A DNA stretch of 5,977 bases from Planctomycetia bacterium (GCA_022616395.1 JAKEEV010000965.1:1-5977), one strand, 5' to 3'. Shown: positions 1 to 5,558, numbered from the stretch's first letter. The notes: generated by a model from the sequence alone, not told the origin. Translations and numbers: made by a program.

Positions 1-1
1 T

Positions 2-1033
2 ACGGATGCCGAAACCGCCAACGACAAACTCGTGCCGGATGTGTTCAAGAACATGAAGGTGCCGGAATTCGCGGTACCGGCCACAAAGGAAGAATGGGAG
101 AAGCGCAGAGGAGATGTGAAGCAAAAGGTGATCGCTTCACTTGGCGATCTTCCCCCGCGACCCGCCAAACCGAAAGTGCATCTGGTGTCGGCCGAGGTTC
201 ACAAGGGATTCAAGCTCGAACGACTTCGCATCGACAACGGCGTTGATGGCGTGATGTCCGCGATGATGCTCATTCCCGAAGGATTGAAAGGACCGGCACC
301 GACAATTCTGTGGCTGCACTCATCGAGCTACGATCACCACCAGTTGCTTCAACCCAATACCAACGGCGGAGAGGAGCCGCTCAGTGTCACCTTTGTGAAA
401 CGCGGATGGGTGGTGTTTGCTCCCGATGCCGCGTGGTACGGCGACCGAGCAGGGCAGGGACCAGCGGGAACACGTGAAGTCACACGCGCGCAACAAGACA
501 GCCTGCACAAGTATCACCTGTGGTTCGGCCGAACGCTCTGGGGCATGTTCGTGCGCGACGACCAAGTTGCTCTCGATTACCTCTGCACTCGACCGGAAGT
601 TGATGTGAAGAAGATCGGTGCCACGGGAATGAGCATGGGAAGCACACGCTCCTGGTGGCTTGCGGCCGTCGATGATCGGATTGCGTGCATGGTCGGAGTT
701 GCGTGCTTGACGCGATACGAGAACTTGCTGAAGCACGGTCAACTTCGGCAGCACGGAACCTATTACTTTGTGAACGGCATCCTGAAACACTTTGACTCCG
801 AAGCAGTGGTCGCGCTCATCGCGCCTCGACCAACTCTCTTCCTGACGGGCGAACTGGACGCGGGCAGTCCGGCGGATGGCATCAAGGTGATCGAGACGAA
901 AGCCGGCGGAGTGTTCAAGGTCGCGGGAGCAGAGGAGAAGTTCAAGAGCATCCGCTACCCGGATGTGGGCCACACCTACACGCCCACCATGCGTAAGGAA
1001 ATGCTCGCGTGGTTCGACAAGTGGCTGAAGTAG
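2..1033 (+). CDS. Alpha/beta hydrolase, acetylxylan esterase / dienelactone hydrolase-like (5' end outside window)
   Basis: Likely serine esterase or hydrolase of the alpha/beta fold. Numbering from the in-frame GTG at 32, the nucleophile elbow is G-M-S-M-G with Ser201, the acid is probably Asp276 (TGELDAGSP), and the base is His314 (DVGHTYTP); order and spacing fit a Ser-Asp-His triad. An N-terminal segment (1-70) rich in charged residues precedes the fold, as in acetylxylan-esterase/dienelactone-hydrolase relatives from planctomycetes. The oxyanion-hole strand reads LHSSSYD (95-101) where many relatives have HGG. The frame stays open from base 2 with no stop (T-D-A-E-T-A-N-D-K-L before the GTG), no Shine-Dalgarno is visible, and conserved-looking sequence starts at once. 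The real start, and perhaps a signal peptide, is therefore probably upstream of the window. A hairpin terminator directly follows the TAG stop. The substrate cannot be read from sequence; an acetylated or carboxylate ester is a family-level guess. Confidence 0.88.
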   Translation, partial: TDAETANDKLVPDVFKNMKVPEFAVPATKEEWEKRRGDVKQKVIASLGDLPPRPAKPKVHLVSAEVHKGFKLERLRIDNGVDGVMSAMMLIPEGLKGPAPTILWLHSSSYDHHQLLQPNTNGGEEPLSVTFVKRGWVVFAPDAAWYGDRAGQGPAGTREVTRAQQDSLHKYHLWFGRTLWGMFVRDDQVALDYLCTRPEVDVKKIGATGMSMGSTRSWWLAAVDDRIACMVGVACLTRYENLLKHGQLRQHGTYYFVNGILKHFDSEAVVALIAPRPTLFLTGELDAGSPADGIKVIETKAGGVFKVAGAEEKFKSIRYPDVGHTYTPTMRKEMLAWFDKWLK

Positions 1034-1058
1034 GCCCGCCTCGGCCCGGCGGGCTTTT
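1034..1058 (+). terminator. Rho-independent terminator of the hydrolase gene
   Basis: A perfect 7-bp GC stem (GCCCGCC 1034-1040, GGCGGGC 1048-1054) with a 7-nt loop is followed by TTTT (1055-1058), beginning at the first base after the TAG stop. Stem strength, U-run and position all agree. The U-run is short, so read-through into the downstream inverted repeat is possible. Confidence 0.75.
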
Positions 1059-1065
1059 GAAGCGC

Positions 1066-1151
1066 GGAACGGGGAACGGGGAGCGCGGAACGGCAGACAA
1101 CACACCCGCAGCGCATTGGGTTTTGGTTCCGCATTCCACGTTCCGCATTCC
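1066..1151. repeat. Imperfect inverted repeat made of GGAAC/TTCCGCATTCC words
   Basis: The left arm 1066-1091 and the reverse complement of the right arm 1126-1151 agree at 21 of 26 positions, with a 34-nt loop. Each arm is internally repetitive: AGCGCGGAACGG occurs at 1061-1072 and 1082-1093 (period 21), and TTCCGCATTCC at 1127-1137 and 1141-1151 (period 14). The repeat lies in the gap between the convergent hydrolase and small membrane-protein genes. It resembles word-like intergenic repeats I associate with planctomycete genomes, but copy number cannot be judged from one window. No target-site duplication or transposase is visible. Confidence 0.7.
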
Positions 1152-1162
1152 GAATTTCCCAA

Positions 1163-1183
1163 GTGCCGCTCGGCTCGCGGCAC
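1163..1183 (-). terminator. GC hairpin downstream of the small membrane-protein gene, possible terminator
   Basis: GTGCCGC (1163-1169) and GCGGCAC (1177-1183) form a perfect 7-bp stem around a 7-nt loop, 5 nt past the stop codon of the minus-strand small gene. Read on the minus strand it is followed by only TT and then GGGAAATTC, so it lacks a proper U-run. Its position suggests transcript-end processing or protection, or weak termination; it could also be part of the neighbouring repeat unit. Confidence 0.4.
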
Positions 1184-1188
1184 CTACT

Positions 1189-1287
1189 TTACACCCGCTT
1201 CCCCGGTTGTCGGATCAACACCTTCGTCATGCCGAAGAGAATCACGCACAGCACCACACCGAAGGCGACCATGTTGAGCGTCATCAT
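1189..1287 (-). CDS. Small single-helix membrane protein, 32 aa
   Basis: A 32-codon reading frame starts ATG-ATG at 1287 and ends at TAA (1189-1191). Residues about 4-25 form one uninterrupted hydrophobic helix, followed by a basic tail (K22, R26, K30, R31), which predicts an N-out/C-in single-pass inner-membrane peptide by the positive-inside rule. Support for a real gene: a Shine-Dalgarno GAGG 7 nt before the ATG, a sigma70-like promoter about 65 nt further upstream, a hairpin just after the stop, and no other gene on either strand here. I do not recognise a named family. The size and layout recall small accessory subunits of membrane complexes, but the neighbours give no partner. The alternative is that the transcript is non-coding and the frame fortuitous. 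Confidence 0.55.
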   Translation of the reverse strand: MMTLNMVAFGVVLCVILFGMTKVLIRQPGKRV

Positions 1288-1358
1288 GAGCGTGCCTCGT
1301 GAGCAATTCCCGCCGAGAGAAGACAGGCCGCGGTGACCGGTCAACCAGGCGTCTTCGC

Positions 1359-1387
1359 ATTAGAGTATATGTGGATCGATTTGTCCA
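1359..1387 (-). promoter_or_regulatory. Sigma70-type promoter for the small membrane-protein gene
   Basis: On the minus strand, TGGACA (1387-1382; 5 of 6 matches to the -35 consensus) is separated by exactly 17 bp from TCTAAT (1364-1359; 5 of 6 matches to -10). The predicted start is near 1352, giving a leader of about 65 nt before the ATG at 1287. A perfect 10-bp palindrome TGACCGGTCA (1334-1343) lies about 10 nt into the transcript and could be an operator. The region 1288-1430 is AT-richer than the surrounding genes and otherwise holds only a 10-bp palindrome CTTCGCGAAG (1395-1404). Confidence 0.55.
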
Positions 1388-1430
1388 TAATAATCTTCGC
1401 GAAGCGCCAATTTGCACGAATTCCAGGCAC

Positions 1431-2333
1431 TTAGCCCTTCTTTTCGTCGGCCGGACCGCGTTTGAATTCACCAAAACTTGCGGAGAGCATCGCGAGGTGG
1501 ATGAAGCCGAGAAAGAGGTGTCCTGTCAGCAGCGCGGGGGACAATCCGACCCCCAGCATGAGCCGACCGGAAGCGAATAGCCCCGCGAATATCACGAGAC
1601 ACCACGCGATACCGGCCCACGGGTTGTCGAGAATCAGGCGCGCGGCCCCGGAGGTGAATCCTGGGAGTGTTCCTCGAGTCGGGAACGTGTCCATGAGGTT
1701 CGCGGCATCTCCTTCGGTCGTCTCGACTTCCGAGAGCGACTCAAGTGGAGACATCAACCCCTGGTTGAAGCGAAACGCCGTGAGCCGGCGCTGGATGTCT
1801 TCTGCCAGAGTGCGGAGAGCTTGAGGCTCGAAGCCACCGAACAATCCGCGCGTGGCTCTCTCATCGCCAATCACAAGACTCAGACCGGCTCGACTCTTAC
1901 CCGGTTGCTCATCTGTTTCGAGGCAAATGAATAGCCTCAGTCCGCGAACGTGCGCCAGTTCACACACGCGGTTACCTCCGTGCGATAAGTGCGCGCGGGT
2001 GAAGATCAGAGTCGTGCGGTGAGCGCGCCAGGAGCGGAAGAGCATGCGGAGGATTGCGGCTCCTCCCGAACTGAGCCACGCAACCAACTGCGCGATGAAC
2101 AGTCCGGTAAGTACCAGTTCCCACGCGGGTCGGTTTGCGTCGGAGATGATGAGGGCAGAAGTGACCACACCGAGGACACCAAGCGGCAGGACGACCATGA
2201 ACAACACAAGGAAGGGTGGAACCCTTAGCCTGGGGACGGGGTTGTGCGGGTTGAACGTGTACGTGAGGCTGTTGGGAGACTCCTCAACGGTCACGTCCAG
2301 GCCCGCGAGAGAAAACGATTCGGGTTCGCTCAT
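1431..2333 (-). CDS. Membrane protein with four predicted helices and a central PH-like soluble domain, 300 aa
   Basis: Not assigned to a named family. The protein has two helix pairs: about 40-63 and 71-95 near the N-terminus, and about 239-261 and 267-287 near the C-terminus. A soluble segment of roughly 100-235 lies between them. Its first half alternates beta-type stretches (RTTLIFTRAHLSHGG, VCELAHVRGLRLF, GLSLVIGD) and then a helix (about 168-186), which resembles bacterial PH-like domains that sit behind two membrane helices; this is inference from pattern only. The C-terminus is charged (KRGPADEKKG). The ATG lies 3 nt after the TGA of the beta-helix gene (TGA-CCC-ATG), and a GGGGAAG Shine-Dalgarno sits within the end of that gene. 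The two are therefore almost certainly co-transcribed, and translation may be coupled. No catalytic motif is evident. Confidence 0.8.
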   Translation of the reverse strand: MSEPESFSLAGLDVTVEESPNSLTYTFNPHNPVPRLRVPPFLVLFMVVLPLGVLGVVTSALIISDANRPAWELVLTGLFIAQLVAWLSSGGAAILRMLFRSWRAHRTTLIFTRAHLSHGGNRVCELAHVRGLRLFICLETDEQPGKSRAGLSLVIGDERATRGLFGGFEPQALRTLAEDIQRRLTAFRFNQGLMSPLESLSEVETTEGDAANLMDTFPTRGTLPGFTSGAARLILDNPWAGIAWCLVIFAGLFASGRLMLGVGLSPALLTGHLFLGFIHLAMLSASFGEFKRGPADEKKG

Positions 2334-2336
2334 GGG

Positions 2337-4268
2337 TCACTGCTTCCCCGCGGTTGGCCCGACCGTGAACGCTTCCGCTCCCAGAGGCAGCGCGCCCAGG
2401 TCCGGCTTGCCCGCATCACGCTTCCGGAGTGGATCGGGCCACTTCGGGTTAATCTCGGTGCCCGCGTTGATCGCGGGGCTTCCCTCCACGAGTCGGTAGT
2501 CGCCAGTCGCATCTCCCCAGAGCGCGAAGCGCGCGAACTTCGGATCGGCGAACAGATCATTTCCTCCCCAGCCCGGCGCGTACTTCGCCTTGCTCGCCAC
2601 AAACGCCTTCGACTTGCGCGCTGGCGCGAAGAAGTCACCCTTGAACGTTGGACCGTCGGAGGTGCTCCAGAACAAGTTGAAGTCCGCTACGAAGTCATCG
2701 TCTGTCACAAGGGGCAGCGCCTGACCGGGCAATCCGCCCGTGCAGACGAACACGTTATTGAACACTCGGCGCGTGGTGCCCGCTGTCGCGCGTGCCATGC
2801 CGAAGCCGTAGTGGTCGCGGAACGCCTTGTCTCGGAAGAGTACCGTGTTGTGGTAGAAGAACATCTTCTCCCACGTCGGGCTACCGTGATCGCCACACAG
2901 AAAACCGGTATGCGGTACGCGAGCTGGACCGCCGGGTTTCTCTGGCGTGAAGCGCTGGTCATCGGCTGAGGTCGGCCACTGGTAGCGCACTTCTCCGCGC
3001 TGGTCGATGATATTGCGTGTGATGTAAACGCCCGAACCGAGTTTGTACTTCCCCGCGAACGCAAAGCAGTGCAGGCAGCGCGTGATGCGGTTCTGCGTGA
3101 TGTGAATGTCTCCTCCGGTGCCGGCTCCACTGAGGTAAATGCCGTCGTCGTTGAAGTTATCCACGAGGTTGTGATGGAAGCGCAGTCCGCGAATGGTGCC
3201 GATGTATGGGCCATCGTGGCAGTCGGTCAGTTCGCAGTAAGCGATCTCGACGTTCTTGCATCCGCCGGCTTCCGGTCGAGCGGTCATCAGGTACGCGGAG
3301 TTTCCGCGATACTTCTGCCCTCCGCGCCACGCCCACGGAGCGGAGATTCCGCGAACGCAACTGCGCGTCAGCTTCACCTCATTGCTTGCGCGAAGCATGA
3401 CCGCGGGCGAACCGCCATAGACATGTAACCCGTCGAGTTCCACCGACTCGCACTTCTCGACGTTCAATGTCGTGCGGCTTGCTCCACGAATGACGAGGTC
3501 TTGCACGCGAACATGCTTTGCGCCATTGAGGTCGAACGGCACTCCAGCACCCGCCACACACAGCTTGAGCTTGCGCGGGTCTGTCTGGCCCGTGTAATTT
3601 TCACCCGCCGTGACGTGTGCGAACTTCGTGTGCCCAAGTCGGCAGTGAATGTGCCCGGTCGCGGAGTCGTACCACAACCCCGGCCCGCAGTAGAGTCCCT
3701 TCGGGTCGTCTTCGATCTTGCCCGTGAGATTCCAGAACAGATTTACTGATCGGATGTCGTGTGCGAAGCGGTAGCCGTGCAGCGTGTTCATCGAATCGAG
3801 AAAGTGACCGAGCACGATCCCGCCGAGCTTCGGGTAAGCCTTCACGGACCGGTATTCGCCAACGGTGCTGTTCTTCACTGGTTCCCAGGTGGTCGCGGGA
3901 GCTTTCGCGAACTCGCGCAGTCCGCCATCAATCACCGCCAACTCGCCGGGGAAGGATCGAATCGTGATAGGTTGCTTCGCGGTGCCTGTCCCCTTGACTG
4001 TCACGTGTTCGTAGTAAGTGCCTCCGCGCAGGTAGAGCGTTTCGCCCGCCTTGAGCTTCGGAATCGCGTGTGCGAGTGTCTTCCAGGGCTTCGCTTGCGA
4101 ACCATCGTTCCCATCATCGCCCTTCGCGGGATCAACGAACAGAGCCGGGCCGTCGGCCTTCGCTCGTGTTGATGCTTCGGGGAGCGGACGCATTGGCGGA
4201 TGAGACGCGAACTCGGCCGCGCAGACAGGCGCGGTCAGGGCCGCGAGGAGGAGGGAGGCAAGGCGCAT
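2337..4268 (-). CDS. Secreted right-handed parallel beta-helix protein, 643 aa
   Basis: The start at 4268 gives a clean Sec signal peptide (MRLASLLLAALTAPVCA, cleavage near residue 17-18) and has GGAG 6 nt upstream. The frame stays open 55 codons further, but that extension overlaps the dps leader and lacks signal-peptide logic. Residues about 42-85 (FVDPAKGDDGNDGSQAKPW, then LYLRGGTYYE) are the N-terminal cap typical of DUF1565/pectate-lyase-like beta-helix proteins. Residues about 244-310, 338-425 and 465-510 hold repeated short beta-coil turns such as DGLHVYGG, LRFHHNLVDNFNDDGIYLSG and VYITRNII. The end has the family signature GSPAINAGT (596-604) and PDLGALP (622-628). The mature part has twelve cysteines, so disulfides are likely. 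Families with this fold include polysaccharide lyases, hydrolases and non-catalytic surface proteins; I see no decisive catalytic set. It is first in a two-gene unit with the membrane protein downstream, and is probably exported to the periplasm or cell surface. Confidence 0.88.
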   Translation of the reverse strand: MRLASLLLAALTAPVCAAEFASHPPMRPLPEASTRAKADGPALFVDPAKGDDGNDGSQAKPWKTLAHAIPKLKAGETLYLRGGTYYEHVTVKGTGTAKQPITIRSFPGELAVIDGGLREFAKAPATTWEPVKNSTVGEYRSVKAYPKLGGIVLGHFLDSMNTLHGYRFAHDIRSVNLFWNLTGKIEDDPKGLYCGPGLWYDSATGHIHCRLGHTKFAHVTAGENYTGQTDPRKLKLCVAGAGVPFDLNGAKHVRVQDLVIRGASRTTLNVEKCESVELDGLHVYGGSPAVMLRASNEVKLTRSCVRGISAPWAWRGGQKYRGNSAYLMTARPEAGGCKNVEIAYCELTDCHDGPYIGTIRGLRFHHNLVDNFNDDGIYLSGAGTGGDIHITQNRITRCLHCFAFAGKYKLGSGVYITRNIIDQRGEVRYQWPTSADDQRFTPEKPGGPARVPHTGFLCGDHGSPTWEKMFFYHNTVLFRDKAFRDHYGFGMARATAGTTRRVFNNVFVCTGGLPGQALPLVTDDDFVADFNLFWSTSDGPTFKGDFFAPARKSKAFVASKAKYAPGWGGNDLFADPKFARFALWGDATGDYRLVEGSPAINAGTEINPKWPDPLRKRDAGKPDLGALPLGAEAFTVGPTAGKQ

Positions 4269-4299
4269 GGCAGGCTCCGGGAGAGGAGAACTCCCCATT

Positions 4300-4328
4300 G
4301 GAATACCCGATGGCGAAGCCAGAGGCAA
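4300..4328 (-). promoter_or_regulatory. Weak candidate promoter for the beta-helix gene
   Basis: On the minus strand, TTGCCT (4328-4323) is followed after 17 bp by TATTCC (4305-4300), placing a start near 4293 and a leader of about 25 nt before the ATG at 4268. Matches are only 4 of 6 and 3 of 6, so this rests mainly on spacing and position. Confidence 0.25.
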
Positions 4329-4349
4329 CGAATCGAACACCAGAAGCAG

Positions 4350-4365
4350 TGGCACACGAGTTGCA
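4350..4365 (+). promoter_or_regulatory. Sigma54-like -24/-12 promoter upstream of dps
   Basis: TGGCAC (4350-4355) and TTGCA (4361-4365) are separated by 5 bp, giving GG-N10-GC, the invariant spacing of sigma54 promoters. Against the known consensus YTGGCACG-N4-TTGCW it deviates at the leading Y (G) and at the G after CAC (A). The predicted start is near 4376, 33 nt before the dps ATG, which leaves room for the hairpin and Shine-Dalgarno. No good sigma70 pair was found in this intergenic region on the plus strand. No activator-binding site could be identified upstream. Confidence 0.45.
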
Positions 4366-4369
4366 CACA

Positions 4370-4393
4370 AATGCGGGCGGAGTGATCCGCATT
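4370..4393 (+). promoter_or_regulatory. Hairpin in the dps leader immediately before the Shine-Dalgarno
   Basis: Two mutually exclusive stems are possible. AATGCGG (4370-4376) can pair with CCGCATT (4387-4393) over a 10-nt loop, or GCGGA (4377-4381) with TCCGC (4386-4390) closed by a GTGA tetraloop of the GNRA class. Either ends within a few nt of the AGGAGG at 4395, so folding could tune ribosome access or mRNA stability. If transcription starts near 4376 only the second stem is fully transcribed. The first could instead be a DNA operator. Confidence 0.35.
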
Positions 4394-4394
4394 C

Positions 4395-4400
4395 AGGAGG
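4395..4400 (+). promoter_or_regulatory. Strong Shine-Dalgarno of dps
   Basis: A full AGGAGG lies 8 nt before the ATG at 4409. It fixes the start codon and is the strongest ribosome-binding site in the window, as expected for an abundant protein. Confidence 0.85.
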
Positions 4401-4408
4401 ATTAACAC

Positions 4409-4933
4409 ATGTCGATACGCACCACCAACCCACCTACAAAGCCCGAGGCTGCCAGGCGGTTCCACACTCGCAACAACATCAGCACCGAGAACCGGTCGAA
4501 GCTGGTTCCCCTGCTCAACCAGCAACTCGCGGACACGATTGATCTCTACACGCAGCTCAAGTACGCGCACTGGAACGTGAAAGGGGCGAACTTCATCGCG
4601 CTTCACAAGCTGTTCGACGAGTTGGCCGAAAAGGTTGAGCGCCACATCGACGAAATGGCGGAGCGGGTGACGGCACTGGGCGGAGTCGCGAACGGAACGC
4701 TCCGGCAGGCCACAACCACCAGCCGGCTGCCGGAGTTCCCACTTGAGATAGTCCACTCACACGATGTGGTGGAGGCTCTGGCTGAGCGGTTCGCGACGAT
4801 GGCCAACACTGCTCGAGAAGCAATCGACCAGACGGGCAACTGGGGCGACATGGCCACCGCCGACGTGTTCACCGAAATCACCCGCGCCCTCGACGAAGGG
4901 TTATACTTCCTCGAGGCGCACTTGCAGGGCTGA
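4409..4933 (+). CDS. dps: Dps: DNA-binding ferritin-like protein from starved cells, 174 aa
   Basis: Mini-ferritin that oxidises Fe(II) (in characterised members mainly with H2O2) and stores Fe(III) in a 12-subunit cage, protecting DNA from Fenton chemistry in the cytoplasm. All five inter-subunit ferroxidase ligands are present with exactly the spacing of E. coli Dps: His54, His66, Asp70, Asp81 and Glu85 (E. coli 51, 63, 67, 78, 82), and the neighbouring Trp55 is kept. The YAHWNVKG and FDELAEKVERHIDEMAER blocks are classic Dps helices. The N-terminal tail (1-31) is extended and basic (R4, K11, R16, R17, R21, R29), as in DNA-binding Dps proteins. Length is normal for the family. A strong Shine-Dalgarno and a sigma54-like element precede it. 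It is divergent from the beta-helix gene and convergent with the HEPN-like gene. A long inverted repeat starts at the first base after its TGA. Confidence 0.96.
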   Translation: MSIRTTNPPTKPEAARRFHTRNNISTENRSKLVPLLNQQLADTIDLYTQLKYAHWNVKGANFIALHKLFDELAEKVERHIDEMAERVTALGGVANGTLRQATTTSRLPEFPLEIVHSHDVVEALAERFATMANTAREAIDQTGNWGDMATADVFTEITRALDEGLYFLEAHLQG

Positions 4934-5143
4934 GTGAAGAGAGTGATCCGCGGATTCGCAGAGGGACACAGATTCAAGACAAAAGAGAGAAGAGTTTGAC
5001 GGGATAACAGGATCAACACGATCCAGATTTCAAATCCTGTTCGATCCTGTCATCCTGTCAAACTCTTCTGTTTTGAATCTGCGTTCATCTGCGTAATCTG
5101 CGGATACAACTCTTTTGTGTTCTCTGTGATCAGTCCTCTTCAC
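4934..5143. repeat. Long imperfect inverted repeat filling the convergent junction, probable bidirectional terminator
   Basis: Four nested blocks pair across the region: 4934-4941 with 5136-5143 (8 of 8), 4946-4962 with 5088-5105 (16 of 17 plus one bulge), 4969-4981 with 5069-5081 (12 of 13), and 4989-5014 with 5043-5068 (24 of 26, one mismatch being a G-U pair). The loop is 5015-5042, where AACACGAT and ATCCTGTT nearly pair again. The right arm has an unmatched insertion near 5106-5126 and the left an extra 7 nt at 4982-4988. The words are near-tandem: ATCTGCG at 5077, 5087 and 5096; ATCCTGT at 5034, 5044 and 5052. The repeat begins right after the dps stop and overlaps the stop codon of the opposing gene. 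There are no clear target-site duplications and no transposase. Confidence 0.85.
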
Positions 5144-5487
5144 ATCAACCGCCAAGCAGCACTCACAATTCCGATTCCAACCAGAAGCACCAATCCAAAG
5201 CATCCCTTGTTGATGACCTTCGGCACGAGCGCTTGAAGTTCGGCTTCAGCCTCGTCGCAGGCGCGGATAAAGCCTTCGCGGTCGTCGAGTTGCTTGTAGT
5301 CCGCGTCGTGGACGATCTTGTTGCGCACCGTGGCGATGAAGCGCAGCTTCTTGACGAGCGGCTCGGACAGTTTGTCCTGCACGCTGGTTACTTTCTCGTG
5401 TAAGCCCTTGCCGGTGGCTCCAACGACCTGTTCGAGAAGCGTTTCCAGCGACTTGGTCCGCGTGATGGCCAGTTCGATATCGCTCAT
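5140..5487 (-). CDS. Small HEPN-like protein with C-terminal membrane anchor, 115 aa
   Basis: The soluble part is all-helical and contains GATGKGLHEKV (23-33) and LRFIATVRNKIVHD (48-61). This matches the layout of small HEPN/DUF4145-like proteins, in which a first helix leads to an RNxxxH helix. R55-N56-K57-I58-V59-H60 is a full R-X4-H motif, the RNase signature of HEPN proteins, though many members with it act as binding partners rather than nucleases. Residues about 96-113 form a hydrophobic helix, with W112 and R113 at its end, so the protein is probably tail-anchored with HEPN in the cytoplasm. I chose the ATG at 5487 because GAAGG lies 8 nt upstream; an in-frame ATG at 5508 would add 7 residues but has no good Shine-Dalgarno. 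The TGA stop lies inside the long inverted repeat. Its neighbour upstream on the same strand, 70 bp away, is the Uma2-family gene. Confidence 0.78.
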   Translation of the reverse strand: MSDIELAITRTKSLETLLEQVVGATGKGLHEKVTSVQDKLSEPLVKKLRFIATVRNKIVHDADYKQLDDREGFIRACDEAEAELQALVPKVINKGCFGLVLLVGIGIVSAAWRLM

Positions 5488-5545
5488 GGGCTCTGCCTTC
5501 CCCAACATCAGATCGGCTTACCCAAAACGAGATTAACCGCTTAGC

Positions 5546-5558
5546 ACTCGGTCCGAGT
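5546..5558. other. 13-bp perfect palindrome at the Uma2 stop codon
   Basis: ACTCGG-T-CCGAGT spans 5546-5558 and includes one base of the TAA stop of the minus-strand Uma2 gene. It has no U-run on either strand, so it is a poor terminator. It may be a protein-binding site or chance. The remaining spacer 5488-5557 shows only the Shine-Dalgarno of the downstream gene. Confidence 0.25.

Noticed and set aside
320..1183. 287-codon minus-strand open frame opposite the hydrolase
   Set aside because: It is antisense to a gene with an intact catalytic triad, its composition is rich in R, A, H and S as expected for a shadow frame, and it has no recognisable domain or Shine-Dalgarno. It also runs through the terminator and repeat.
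1462..1824. 120-codon plus-strand frame opposite the 300-aa membrane protein
   Set aside because: The minus-strand frame has four clear hydrophobic helices and a coupled start; the plus-strand frame has no coherent features.
2244..2969. 241-codon plus-strand open frame opposite the beta-helix gene
   Set aside because: Arg-, Glu- and Val-rich shadow of GC-rich coding sequence with no domain; the opposite strand has a signal peptide and family motifs in the proper frame.
4269..4433. N-terminal extension of the beta-helix protein up to 4433
   Set aside because: It would place 55 unrelated residues before a perfect signal peptide and overlap the dps start. The internal ATG at 4268 has a good GGAG.
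4235..5019. Minus-strand open frames opposite dps (4235-4756 and 4603-5019)
   Set aside because: They lie over dps, whose five metal ligands and Shine-Dalgarno are unambiguous; the antisense products show no family features.
5034..5102. CRISPR-like array from repeated ATCCTGT and ATCTGCG words
   Set aside because: Repeat units are 7 bp with spacings of 8-10 bp and there are no unique 30-40 bp spacers; they are parts of the inverted-repeat arms.
4934..5143. Insertion sequence or MITE with 8-bp terminal inverted repeats (GTGAAGAG/CTCTTCAC)
   Set aside because: There is no target-site duplication in the immediate flanks and no transposase. The boundaries coincide with stop codons, which fits a terminator-type element at least as well. 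Kept as a repeat only.
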